NCBI GenBank assembly: GCA_025362655.1
Contig: JANYFM010000021.1
Coordinates: 1 to 37,222, forward strand
Direction of reading: 5' to 3'
DNA length: 37,222 bases
From: Hyphomicrobiales bacterium
GTDB taxonomy: Bacteria > Pseudomonadota > Alphaproteobacteria > Rhizobiales > Beijerinckiaceae
The notes under the pieces are model-generated. The model worked only from the letters and a program-made list of their open reading frames with translations, made no database searches and was not told the origin of the DNA. This document shows, one piece after another, positions 1 through 9,771 of the stretch (within the stretch, counting starts at the first letter, position 1; each line of letters opens with the position of its first letter). Made by a program: the position numbers and the translations under genes.

Positions 1-512
1 ATCGGGACCAAGTGATCTTTCCGCTGGAGGCGCTCCCCGTGAACGCCGCCAAGCCGGTCACGCTGGTGCTCGATCTGCAATATGCCGCTTGCGATAAAAT
101 CTGCATCCCCGCCCAGGCCAAAGCAGGCTTGCGCCTGTCGCCCGCCGCGCCCGCCGGGCAGCAGGCCGCGCGGATCGCCGCTTTTGCCGCGTTGGCGCCA
201 AAGCCGTCCGGGAGCCCGGGCGCGCCGACATTCCGGCTGGAGCCGCAGGGAGGCGGCAAGGCTTGGGGCGACGGGAAGGCTTGGGGCGTCGCCATCACGC
301 CTGCGCCGGATGCCGGCGCTGACCTGTTCGCTGAATTCTCCGACGGCTGGTTTTTTGAAACCAAACGCGCCGCCACGGGCTTCACTCTGACCATGGTCCA
401 GCATCCCCAGGATGCCGGGCCGGGCCCAGTCGAGGTGAAGCTGACCTACACGGGTGAAAACGGCGCGTGGGAATCGATCCAGCGCCTCGACGCGCGGCCT
501 GCGACGCCCTAG
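1..512 (+). CDS. DsbD N-terminal-domain protein, 3' part only
   Basis: The frame is open back to the window edge, so the listed GTG at 12 is probably internal and the gene starts upstream of the window. About 170 residues are visible. The stretch DLQYAACDKICIPAQA resembles the cysteine-containing segment of DsbD alpha domains (thiol-disulfide interchange), where two cysteines six residues or so apart form the redox pair. No membrane segments follow, so this looks like the free-standing periplasmic DsbD-domain protein found in alphaproteobacteria rather than full DsbD. The peroxiredoxin gene begins 54 bases downstream on the same strand, which fits a shared thiol-redox role. Family assignment is from memory of the motif; the missing 5' end prevents checking for a signal peptide. 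Confidence 0.65.
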   Translation, partial: RDQVIFPLEALPVNAAKPVTLVLDLQYAACDKICIPAQAKAGLRLSPAAPAGQQAARIAAFAALAPKPSGSPGAPTFRLEPQGGGKAWGDGKAWGVAITPAPDAGADLFAEFSDGWFFETKRAATGFTLTMVQHPQDAGPGPVEVKLTYTGENGAWESIQRLDARPATP

Positions 513-566
513 AAGGGCGGCGGGCGTTTTGACATCCATTCCGATCAAGCCCGCAAGGAGTTCCCG

Positions 567-1046
567 ATGATTAAAGCTGGCGACCGCGTGCCGAACGCGA
601 CTTTCACCGTCATGGGCGCGGACGGCCCGAAACCCGTCACGACCGATGAGATTTTCAAAGGCAAGAAAGTCATTCTCTTTGCTCTCCCCGGCGCTTTCAC
701 GCCGACCTGCCACCGCAACCACGTGCCAGGCTTTCGCGACCAAGCCGCCGCGTTCAAGGCGAAGGGCGTCGATACCATCGCGGTCACCTCCGTCAACGAC
801 GTATTCGTTATGGGCGCCTGGGCCGATGCCAGCAACGCCAAGGATAAGATTGAGTTTCTGGCCGACGGCAGCGCCGCTTTCGCCAAAGCGGTCGGCCTGA
901 CGCTCGACCTTGAGGCGCGTGGCATGGGCCTGCGCTCGCGCCGCTATTCGATGCTGGTCGAGGATGGCGTCGTCAAGACGCTTAACGTCGAGGAAGGCAC
1001 CGGCACCGAAGCCTCCGGCGCTGACAATATGATGAAGCAGGTCTGA
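567..1046 (+). CDS. Peroxiredoxin, Prx5/type II (AhpC-TSA fold)
   Basis: This 159-residue protein is a thiol peroxidase that reduces H2O2 and organic hydroperoxides, in this subfamily usually with glutaredoxin or thioredoxin as reductant. The peroxidatic cysteine is C48 in the signature GAFTPTCHRNHVPGF, and the Thr and Pro before it belong to the conserved active site. There is no signal peptide, so it acts in the cytoplasm. The length is normal for the family. The ATG is preceded by AAGGAG at a good distance. The last codons (MKQV) and the stop are repeated in an 18-bp tandem array directly downstream, and the third copy forms the left arm of the terminator. Confidence 0.92.
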   Translation: MIKAGDRVPNATFTVMGADGPKPVTTDEIFKGKKVILFALPGAFTPTCHRNHVPGFRDQAAAFKAKGVDTIAVTSVNDVFVMGAWADASNAKDKIEFLADGSAAFAKAVGLTLDLEARGMGLRSRRYSMLVEDGVVKTLNVEEGTGTEASGADNMMKQV

Positions 1047-1082
1047 AATATGAAGCAGGTCTGAATGATGAAACAGGTCTGA
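1029..1082 (+). repeat. 18-bp tandem repeat, three copies, over the peroxiredoxin stop codon
   Basis: The units are 1029-1046, 1047-1064 and 1065-1082. Each has the form (atg/aat)atgaa(g/a)caggtctga and contains a potential M-K-Q-V-stop. Copy 1 is the authentic end of the peroxiredoxin gene; copies 2 and 3 lie after the stop. Copy 3 differs at one base (aaacagg instead of aagcagg), and this makes it pair better with gtttattt in the terminator. The repeat looks like slippage or duplication followed by recruitment into the hairpin. Confidence 0.9.
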
Positions 1083-1099
1083 GCGGGCCTGTTTATTTT
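1071..1099 (+). terminator. Rho-independent terminator of the peroxiredoxin gene
   Basis: The arms aaacaggtc (1071-1079) and ggcctgttt (1086-1094) pair over nine base pairs with one G-U, around a six-base loop. A T-rich tail (attttata) follows. It lies 25 bases after the stop codon and reuses the third tandem repeat copy as its left arm. Confidence 0.7.
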
Positions 1100-1100
1100 A

Positions 1101-1228
1101 TACCAAAGGGCATGAGCTTTGACTCATGACCTTTGGCAAGCGCGAACGCGCGCGGTCCTTAAACAAGTATCGGCTGACGCGCGGAAATCTATGAATTGAC
1201 CACAGGTCAATTCATAGAGCCCTTGGTA
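1101..1228. mobile_element. MITE-like palindromic element, about 128 bp
   Basis: The ends are imperfect inverted repeats, ATACCAAAGGGC (1100-1111) and GCCCTTGGTAT (1219-1229), each including a TA dinucleotide as expected for Tc1/IS630-type target duplication. Inside each end lies a strong hairpin: 1103-1116 with 1123-1136 (14 bp, one mismatch) and 1188-1201 with 1205-1218 (14 bp, perfect, three-base loop). No ORF in it resembles a transposase. This could be a non-autonomous element or a palindromic intergenic repeat; copy number elsewhere in the genome would decide. Confidence 0.5.
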
Positions 1229-1237
1229 TTAAAGCCT

Positions 1238-1271
1238 AACGGCCGGCTCCCTGGGGCCGGCCGTTTTGTTT
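1238..1271. terminator. Strong GC hairpin between convergent units, terminator-like
   Basis: AACGGCCGGC (1238-1247) and GCCGGCCGTT (1256-1265) pair perfectly around an eight-base loop. On the plus strand it is followed by tttgttt, a good U tract. On the minus strand, where ppdK ends 32 bases before it, the tail is the weaker taggcttta. It probably ends ppdK transcription and blocks read-through from the left. Confidence 0.6.
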
Positions 1272-1302
1272 GGGCGGATAGGGAAACAGCAATCCCGATC
1301 CC

Positions 1303-3976
<2,674 letters not shown>

Positions 3977-3981
<5 letters not shown>

Positions 3982-4010
3982 GAAATAGTCCCGGTCATGA
4001 AATAGTCCCG
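3977..4010 (-). repeat. Perfect 17-bp tandem duplication at the ppdK start codon
   Basis: The unit gtcatgaaatagtcccg occurs at 3977-3993 and again at 3994-4010 with no mismatch. On the minus strand each copy carries a GGGAC ribosome-binding-like stretch and an ATG. The duplication length is not a multiple of three, so the upstream ATG is out of frame with ppdK. Confidence 0.95.
3978..3998 (-). CDS. Six-codon upstream ORF (MTGTIS) overlapping ppdK
   Basis: The upstream copy of the duplicated start reads ATG ACC GGG ACT ATT TCA TGA, and its TGA overlaps the ppdK ATG as ATGA. Both ATGs have the same short upstream context because they come from the same duplicated unit. Such an arrangement could couple ppdK translation to the mini-ORF or compete with it. 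Whether it is translated cannot be known from sequence. Confidence 0.35.
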
Positions 4011-4072
4011 CTTGATCGGTCTCGAAACCGGGGACAGCGCCTGACCGGCGCGACTCATCCCGCTCCCGGCTG

Positions 4073-4078
4073 TTTATA
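4073..4078 (-). promoter_or_regulatory. Possible -10 element for ppdK
   Basis: The minus strand carries TATAAA about 95 bases upstream of the ppdK start codon. No good -35 hexamer is visible at the right spacing. The 200 bases between ppdK and higA hold nothing else recognised apart from a GANTC site at about 4051. Confidence 0.25.
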
Positions 4079-4181
4079 ACCCCACTCCTGACGGATTTCC
4101 GAACAGCGGGCAATGCGGGGGCTATTGCGGGCCGCGTGTTAAATGGTTGTTCTCGTGCGGCGCCGGGATCATGCAGCGCGG

Positions 4182-4478
4182 TCAGGCCGCGGCGCGAGGC
4201 GTGATGGCGGCGAGTTCGCCGGCGAGATGCTCGCCTTCCCGGTGCAGATCGTATTTTGCCTGCATGTTGAGAAACCATTGGGGATCGACCGTGAAAAAGC
4301 GACCGAGCCGCAGGGCTATGCTTGGCGAAATACCTTGGTTTCCGCGGCAGATTTCATTGATGCGGCTGCGCGGAACGCGAATGGATTTGGCGAGCGCGTA
4401 TATGGAAATGCCCATGGGAAGCAGGAACTCCGCTTTCAGAATTTCGCCAGGGTGAGGCAGGGGAATTTCGCGGTTCAT
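4182..4478 (-). CDS. higA: HigA-family antitoxin (XRE-type HTH)
   Basis: This 98-residue protein neutralises HigB and represses its own operon. The family pattern is clear: HPGEILKAEFL, then the helix-turn-helix segment with YALAKSIRVPRSRINEICRG, then ALRLGRFF and WFLNMQAKYDL. The ORF track begins 21 codons upstream inside higB; the ATG at 4478 is preferred because it starts MNREIPLPHPGE and follows GAGG at a proper distance. It lies 10 bases after the higB stop, and the toxin-first order is typical of higBA. The antitoxin appears complete. Confidence 0.9.
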   Translation of the reverse strand: MNREIPLPHPGEILKAEFLLPMGISIYALAKSIRVPRSRINEICRGNQGISPSIALRLGRFFTVDPQWFLNMQAKYDLHREGEHLAGELAAITPRAAA

Positions 4479-4488
4479 CTTTGTATCC

Positions 4489-4770
4489 TCAATGGTAGTC
4501 CACGAATTCAACGTCAAAGGCGTCGCCGTCCAGCCAGACAAAACAAATGCGCCATTGGTCGTTGACGCTGATCGACCACTGTCCGGCGCGTCTGCCTGTC
4601 AATGGGTGCAGGCGGTCGCCGGGGGGAACGCGGAGATCGTCGATCCGGGTGACCGTGTCGAGCAGAAACAGCTTTGACACGGCGCGTTTCGCCACATCGG
4701 ATGGAACATTCTTTGGGATGCGCCCTTGATGCCGCGCCCTTGTACGACTGTCTTTGATCGTTTTAATCAC
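4489..4770 (-). CDS. higB: HigB-family toxin (RelE-like mRNA interferase)
   Basis: HigB toxins cut mRNA on the ribosome. The C-terminal two thirds match well: DDLRVPPGDRLHPL, GQWSISVNDQWRICFVW and the final DAFDVEFVDYH. The first 30 residues are more basic than usual (DSRTRARHQGRIPKN) and lack the typical hydrophobic pair of the first helix. It starts with GTG at 4770 and is 93 residues, normal for the family. It is the first gene of the higBA operon on the minus strand. Confidence 0.9.
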   Translation of the reverse strand: MIKTIKDSRTRARHQGRIPKNVPSDVAKRAVSKLFLLDTVTRIDDLRVPPGDRLHPLTGRRAGQWSISVNDQWRICFVWLDGDAFDVEFVDYH

Positions 4771-4815
4771 AAAGCAAGCGTACTAGAAAATGGTACTTAA
4801 GGCAGGTCGTTCGCA
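4771..4815 (-). promoter_or_regulatory. Candidate higBA promoter and operator
   Basis: Upstream of higB the minus strand reads TTGTGC, 17 bases, TACCAT, which could be -35 and -10. Two GTAC half sites lie about nine bases apart around and just after this -10 (agtaccattttctagtac), a reasonable place for HigA autorepression. Neither has been compared with known operators. Confidence 0.3.
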
Positions 4816-4831
4816 CAACTTGGATATACCC

Positions 4832-5836
4832 TCACCCCCCGGCAATCTCTCGAGCCGCCTTCACCAGCTCCGCCGGCGCGCCGTAAATCTCCTCGACGGC
4901 CCGCAGCGCTTCTTCGCCTGACTTCGGGGCCACCGGAAGGCGCAGCCTGGCGGCATCGGCAAGGAAATCCGCGTCCCGCGCCGCCGCGTCAAAAGCCTCT
5001 CGCAAAAGGCGCACACGCTCCGCCGGAACCCCGCCTGACACCACGAAGGGCCGCCCCAAGCCGCCCGGCGCTGTCAGCAGGCGGATGATGTCCCGCGAGC
5101 GCGAATCCGGCGCCAGCGCGGCCATGTCCGGCAGGCCCGCGGGCATTCCCGGCGCGTTCGAGAGCGTCGAGCGCATCAGCGGGTTGATTTTGCCGCCGTC
5201 CACCCATTCGGCGGGCAGGCTGCTCCAAGCCCCGCAATCGCCGTCCAATTCGCCGCGCTCAATGGCGAAGCGCTGCTCGGCGCTGCCGGGATACCCGAGG
5301 ACCTGGCGCACATCGACGCCGAAAAAGCGTTTCAAAATGTTCTGGTTGATAAAAGCAGAGGTTCCCGGCCCGACGTCGCCCATATGCACCGGCCCGCGCC
5401 GCCGCACATCGTCAAGTGTTTTGAGGCCGAGCGCCCCCCACGTGTAGCAGACCGTATTGTCCGGGGTGATGCTCCCGATCCAGCCGTAGCCGCGGAAATC
5501 CGCTCTCACCCGCTCGGGAAACAGCCGGGAATCGCCGATCAAACTGAAATTGAACGTATTCAAAACCGTCCCGTCACGGGGCGCGCGGGTGTCCAGATAT
5601 TGCAAAGCGGTCAGGCTGGAGCCGCCGCTCATATTGCTGACGACGACATCGGGCCTGCCGGGAATAAACCGCCCCAAGTGCCGGGCCAGCAGCCGCGCAT
5701 TCAAATCGAACCCGCCGCCGGGCGAAAAGCCAACGAGAATCGTGATGGTTTTGCCGCGGTAGAAATCCTGCGCCGGCGCGGGCGCGGCGAAAGCCATTCC
5801 CGCCAGCAGGCCCGGCATAAGGCCGCGCAGCCGCAT
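4832..5836 (-). CDS. Orphan tripartite tricarboxylate transporter binding protein (TctC/Bug family)
   Basis: This 334-residue protein has a signal peptide (about residues 1-22, cleavage after APAPAQ) and the TctC/Bug opening FYRGKTITILVGFSPGGGFD, followed by NMSGG and other family segments. Bug proteins bind carboxylates, amides or aromatic acids in the periplasm. No tctA or tctB membrane gene is present in the window, so it either works with a remote TctAB or acts as a sensor. GGGAGT precedes the ATG. It stands alone on the minus strand between higB and a divergent membrane gene. Confidence 0.88.
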   Translation of the reverse strand: MRLRGLMPGLLAGMAFAAPAPAQDFYRGKTITILVGFSPGGGFDLNARLLARHLGRFIPGRPDVVVSNMSGGSSLTALQYLDTRAPRDGTVLNTFNFSLIGDSRLFPERVRADFRGYGWIGSITPDNTVCYTWGALGLKTLDDVRRRGPVHMGDVGPGTSAFINQNILKRFFGVDVRQVLGYPGSAEQRFAIERGELDGDCGAWSSLPAEWVDGGKINPLMRSTLSNAPGMPAGLPDMAALAPDSRSRDIIRLLTAPGGLGRPFVVSGGVPAERVRLLREAFDAAARDADFLADAARLRLPVAPKSGEEALRAVEEIYGAPAELVKAAREIAGG

Positions 5837-6023
5837 AGGATACTCCCGAACGCCGGCGCCTCAACGGGGCGGCCCGTCCGCAGGCTAGTCAATGTCAGGG
5901 CCTTTGCCCAGCGGCGGGCCTTGAGCACACTGACAGCGCCGCCCGGAGCGGCTATAGAAATTCTTGCAAACGCTAAATCCCCGCCTTTTTCACGCCGCAG
6001 GCCGCGCGCATCGTCCGGAACGA

Positions 6024-6641
6024 ATGAACAAGCTCATTTCCGCCCAATCCCCCCGCATTTTCGAAAACCCGCTGCTGGAGCGGTTTTCGCGGGCTCATCC
6101 GCGCATGCCGGTCTTCGTCTATGCGCCCGTTGCGGCGGTTTTCCTGTGGCTGGCCCTGCGCGAGGCGGCGGCGATCCCGGTGATCGCGCAGGCCCTCGGC
6201 GGCTATCTCCTGTGGACCCTGACCGAATATTTCGGGCACCGGTTCATATTCCACTTGGTTCTGCCCGGCGCGCTGGGCGCGCGGCTGCATTTCCTGATCC
6301 ATGGGGTGCATCACGATTTTCCCAACGATCCTTGGCGCCTCGTCATGCCGCCGCTGCTGAGCCTGCCGGTGTTGGGCATCGCCGCCGGGGTGATCTGGCT
6401 GATTTTCGGTGAAGCCGGCTTTGCGGGGGTCATGGCCGGATATCTCATTGGCTACATCCTCTACGACACGCTGCACTATGAACTGCACCACGCGGAACAG
6501 CGCAGCCGCGCCGGGCGCTGGCTGAAACGCCAGCATATGATGCATCATTTTCGCGATCCCAATCAGGCTTTCGGCATCAGCTGCCCGTGGTGGGACTATG
6601 CTTTTGGGACGGCGCGGCGGGAACCCCCGGAAAAAGCGTGA
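6024..6641 (+). CDS. Fatty acid hydroxylase / sterol desaturase family membrane protein
   Basis: Members are di-iron membrane oxygenases that hydroxylate or desaturate lipids. The 205-residue protein has the histidine clusters HRFIFH (72-77), HGVHH (93-97), HYELHH (151-156) and HMMHH (171-175) that bind the metals, between hydrophobic segments at about 32-48, 52-68, 107-129 and 131-147. The pattern and size resemble bacterial fatty acid 2-hydroxylase-like proteins. The ORF track starts 20 codons earlier; the ATG at 6024 is preferred because it follows GGAACGA. The substrate is unknown; adjacency to dxs hints at but does not show an isoprenoid or hopanoid link. Confidence 0.85.
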   Translation: MNKLISAQSPRIFENPLLERFSRAHPRMPVFVYAPVAAVFLWLALREAAAIPVIAQALGGYLLWTLTEYFGHRFIFHLVLPGALGARLHFLIHGVHHDFPNDPWRLVMPPLLSLPVLGIAAGVIWLIFGEAGFAGVMAGYLIGYILYDTLHYELHHAEQRSRAGRWLKRQHMMHHFRDPNQAFGISCPWWDYAFGTARREPPEKA

Positions 6642-6742
6642 TTTTAGGTGTCCGGCCTATTTGCCGCAGGCTCCACAGGCGTATAATCGGCTAAAATCTT
6701 TCATCGCGCTTCTGCTGTTGACCCGCGCCTTCCGGAAAATTC

Positions 6743-8668
6743 GTGACCCAGACCCGCTCAACCCCTCTGCTTGACCGCATCCAAAGCCCGCAGGACCTGC
6801 GCGCGCTTGCCCCTGGGGATTTGCGCCAGGCCGCCGACGAATTGAGGCAGGAGACAATCGGCGCGGTGTCTGTCACCGGCGGACATCTGGGCGCGGGGCT
6901 GGGCGTCGTCGAACTGACCGTCGCGCTGCATTACGTATTCGATACGCCGCGCGACCGGCTGATCTGGGATGTCGGCCATCAGGCTTACCCGCACAAAATT
7001 CTCACCGGGCGCCGGGACCGAATCCGCACCCTGCGCCAGCCGGGCGGCCTCTCCGGCTTCACCAAGCGGGCCGAGAGCGAATACGACCCGTTCGGCGCCG
7101 CGCATTCCTCAACCTCAATTTCCGCCGGCCTCGGCATGGCCGTGGCTCGCGATCTCCAGGGCGGCAAAAACAATGTCATCGCCGTCATCGGCGACGGCGC
7201 CATGTCCGCCGGCATGGCCTATGAGGCCATGAACAACGCCGGCCATCTGCATTCGCGCCTGATTGTCATTCTCAATGACAACGACATGTCCATCGCGCCG
7301 CCGACCGGCGCCATGTCGGCCTATCTCGCAAGGCTCGTGTCGGGCCGCACCTACACGTCGATCCGCGAGGCGGCCAAACAACTGGCGCGCCGGCTGCCGA
7401 AATTTTTCTACGACCATGCCAAGCGGACGGAGGAATATTCGCGCGGCTATTGGATGGGCGGCACGATGTTCGAGGAGCTGGGCTTCTATTACGTCGGCCC
7501 CATCGACGGTCATAACCTTGATCATCTTCTGCCGGTTTTGAAAAACGTGCGCGATAATTCCAGCGGGCCGGTGCTGGTTCACGTCGTCACTAAAAAGGGC
7601 CGGGGCTATCCGCCGGCCGAAGCCTCCTCCGACAAATATCACGGGGTCAACGCCTTCGACGTGGTGACGGGGACGCAGGCCAAAGCCAAGGCCAACGCGC
7701 CCGCTTACACAAAGGTGTTTGCCGACGCGCTGATAGAGGAGGCCGCGCGCGATGAAAAGATTGTCGCCATCACCGCCGCCATGCCGGCTGGCACGGGCCT
7801 TGATCATTTCGGCAAGAGGTTTCCGGCGCGGACTTTTGATGTGGGCATCGCCGAGCAGCACGCGGTGACTTTCGCCGCGGGGCTTGCGAGCGAGGGCTAC
7901 AAGCCGTTCTGCGCGATTTATTCGACGTTTCTCCAGCGCGCTTATGATCAGGTGGTGCATGACGTGGCGATCCAGAATCTCCCCGTGCGCTTCGCCCTCG
8001 ACCGCGCCGGCCTTGTGGGCGCCGACGGGCCGACCCATGCGGGCTCATTCGATCTTGCCTATCTCTGCTGCCTGCCGAACATGGTGGTGATGGCCGCGGC
8101 GGACGAGGCCGAGCTGGTTCATATGGTGGCCACCGCCGCGCGCCACGACAGCGGCCCGATCGCTCTGCGGTATCCGCGCGGCGAGGGCGTCGGTGTCGAA
8201 ATGCCGGAGCGCGGCATTCCCCTTGAAATCGGCAAGGGCCGGATGCTGCGCGAGGGCGCGCGCGTCGCGCTGTTCTCGCTCGGCACGCGCCTCGCGGAGT
8301 CATTGAAAGCCGCCGAGGACCTCGCCGCATACGGGCTCTCCACCAGTGTCGCCGACGCGCGCTTTGCCAAGCCGCTGGACAAGGATCTGCTGCGCAAACT
8401 CGCCGCGAGCCATGAAGTGCTGATCACCATCGAGGAGGGTTCGTCCGGCGGTTTTGGCGCGCTGGTGCTGCAAACCCTCAGCGATGACGGCGCGCTCGAT
8501 GCCGGCGGCCTCAAGGTGCGGACGCTGGTTCTGCCCGACACGTTTATCGATCAGGACAAGCCCGAGCGCATGTATGCGAAAGCCGGGCTCGACGCCAAGG
8601 GCATCGTTGCCAAAGTGCTGGAGACGCTGGGCCGCGGCGAAGAGGCCGCGCGGGGCATGATCGCGTAG
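6743..8668 (+). CDS. dxs: 1-deoxy-D-xylulose-5-phosphate synthase
   Basis: DXS condenses pyruvate and glyceraldehyde 3-phosphate, using thiamine diphosphate, in the first step of the MEP isoprenoid pathway (ispH of the same pathway lies at 34008-34964). The 641 residues match the family length. Seen are [15 protein letters not shown] near 76-90, the TPP-binding [18 protein letters not shown] from residue 150, and the transketolase pyrimidine domain with [15 protein letters not shown]. The C-terminal transketolase domain is intact. The start is GTG ([10 protein letters not shown]). Here it follows a membrane hydroxylase gene rather than the xseB often found beside dxs. Confidence 0.97.
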   Translation: MTQTRSTPLLDRIQSPQDLRALAPGDLRQAADELRQETIGAVSVTGGHLGAGLGVVELTVALHYVFDTPRDRLIWDVGHQAYPHKILTGRRDRIRTLRQPGGLSGFTKRAESEYDPFGAAHSSTSISAGLGMAVARDLQGGKNNVIAVIGDGAMSAGMAYEAMNNAGHLHSRLIVILNDNDMSIAPPTGAMSAYLARLVSGRTYTSIREAAKQLARRLPKFFYDHAKRTEEYSRGYWMGGTMFEELGFYYVGPIDGHNLDHLLPVLKNVRDNSSGPVLVHVVTKKGRGYPPAEASSDKYHGVNAFDVVTGTQAKAKANAPAYTKVFADALIEEAARDEKIVAITAAMPAGTGLDHFGKRFPARTFDVGIAEQHAVTFAAGLASEGYKPFCAIYSTFLQRAYDQVVHDVAIQNLPVRFALDRAGLVGADGPTHAGSFDLAYLCCLPNMVVMAAADEAELVHMVATAARHDSGPIALRYPRGEGVGVEMPERGIPLEIGKGRMLREGARVALFSLGTRLAESLKAAEDLAAYGLSTSVADARFAKPLDKDLLRKLAASHEVLITIEEGSSGGFGALVLQTLSDDGALDAGGLKVRTLVLPDTFIDQDKPERMYAKAGLDAKGIVAKVLETLGRGEEAARGMIA

Positions 8669-8681
8669 GGATGGCTGCCGC

Positions 8682-8897
8682 TCAATAATAAATCGTCTTG
8701 ACGCAGCCCTCGGCATCGCACGACACGCTCGTCAGCGGCGCGATCGTCCGCGCGGCCAGCGCGGCGGCGGCGGCGCGGGCGGCTGGGGTCCTCGGCACAG
8801 CGCCGGTGATGACGATACCCGCGCCGAGAGAGCCGGACGCTGTCTCAGCGAGGGCGGGCGCTGCGGCGATCATCAATACGGCGGCGATGCGGAGCAT
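8682..8897 (-). CDS. Small secreted protein of unknown function, 71 residues
   Basis: The product begins with a convincing signal peptide (MLRIAAVLMIAAAPALAE), leaving a mature peptide of about 53 residues rich in Ala and with two cysteines near the end (SCDAEGCVKTIYY) that could form a disulfide. GAAGGATT precedes the ATG, and a CtrA-like box overlaps that ribosome binding site. It converges with dxs (13-base gap) and is divergent from tlyA. I do not recognise the family. Signal peptide plus ribosome binding site support a real gene. Confidence 0.6.
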   Translation of the reverse strand: MLRIAAVLMIAAAPALAETASGSLGAGIVITGAVPRTPAARAAAAALAARTIAPLTSVSCDAEGCVKTIYY

Positions 8898-8901
8898 AAA
8901 G

Positions 8902-8916
8902 TTAATCCTTCGTTAA
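8902..8916 (-). promoter_or_regulatory. CtrA-like box (TTAA-N7-TTAA) over the ribosome binding site
   Basis: On the minus strand the sequence is TTAACGAAGGATTAAC, a full match to the TTAA-N7-TTAAC consensus for the alphaproteobacterial cell-cycle regulator CtrA. It lies 5-19 bases upstream of the small secreted gene start and includes its GAAGGA. Binding there would be expected to block transcription of that gene; the divergent tlyA start is 120 bases away. Confidence 0.45.
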
Positions 8917-9036
8917 TTCATTCTGCCACACCGCGTCCCGCAATGGAACACGGCTGCCGTTCCCCCGCGGGAACAGCAAATCCCGGGCCGCCGGAGATTG
9001 TTTCGCCGCCGCGGCAAGGGCGTGCTACGAGGCCGC

Positions 9037-9771
9037 ATGCGTCAGCGCGCCGACATTGCCCTCGTTGAACGCGGCTTCTTTGAAAGCCGCGCGCGCGCCC
9101 GCGCCTCCATCGAGGCCGGGCTCGTGACGGCGGATGGCGTCAGGCTGGCGAAGCCGGCGGAGCGGATCGCGCCCGGAGCGAGGATCGAGGCCGCCGCGCC
9201 GCATCCCTTTGTGTCGCGCGGCGGTCTGAAACTGGAGGCGGCGCTCGCGGCCTTCGGCTTTGAGGCATGCGGCGAAACCTGCCTCGATATCGGCGCCTCC
9301 ACCGGCGGCTTCACCGATGTTTTATTGCGGCGCGGGGCGGCAAAGGTTTACGCCGTCGATGTCGGCCGCGGGCAATTGCACGCCAGCCTGCGGGGCGATG
9401 CGCGCGTTGTTTCCATGGAGAGCACGGACGCGCGGGGCCTCGCCGCCGCCGGGTTCAGGGAACCGCCGGGGCTGATCGTCTGCGATCTCAGCTTCATATC
9501 GCTGAAACTTGTTTTGCCGCATGTTCTGGCCCTCGCGGCGCCCGGCGCGAAGCTGGCCGCGCTGATCAAGCCGCAGTTCGAGGCGGGCCGCGCGCGCGTT
9601 AACAAGGGCATTGTGCGCGATGCCGCTGTTCACCGGGACGTTTGTGAGGGCATTTGCGCTTTCGTCAGCGCGCTCGGCTGGCGCGTGCGCGGCGTGATCC
9701 CCTCGCCGATTGAGGGCGGAGACGGCAACCGCGAATTTTTATTGGGAGCGGCGCAGGGCGCCGGACTATGA
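9037..9771 (+). CDS. tlyA: TlyA family 16S/23S rRNA 2'-O-methyltransferase
   Basis: TlyA methylates ribose 2'-OH of cytidines in rRNA and is also annotated as hemolysin A. The 244 residues contain an N-terminal S4 RNA-binding domain (about 1-60, FESRARARASIEAGLV) and an FtsJ-type Rossmann methyltransferase with LDIGASTGGFTDVLL as the SAM site and ALIKPQFEAGR later. The ATG at 9037 starts MRQRADIALVERG and follows CGAGG; the track start at 8998 adds 13 unlikely residues. Its TGA overlaps the next gene's ATG, so the two RNA methyltransferase genes are translationally coupled. Confidence 0.93.
   Translation: MRQRADIALVERGFFESRARARASIEAGLVTADGVRLAKPAERIAPGARIEAAAPHPFVSRGGLKLEAALAAFGFEACGETCLDIGASTGGFTDVLLRRGAAKVYAVDVGRGQLHASLRGDARVVSMESTDARGLAAAGFREPPGLIVCDLSFISLKLVLPHVLALAAPGAKLAALIKPQFEAGRARVNKGIVRDAAVHRDVCEGICAFVSALGWRVRGVIPSPIEGGDGNREFLLGAAQGAGL

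Noticed and set aside
3982-4278. 99-codon N-terminal extension of ppdK in the ORF track
   Set aside because: The sequence is Arg-rich and unlike PPDK, and it crosses the intergenic region and part of higA; MTKWVYTFG at 3981 is the family start.
5384-6412. 342-residue plus-strand ORF
   Set aside because: It runs across the antisense of TctC and out of frame through the hydroxylase gene; no domain is visible.
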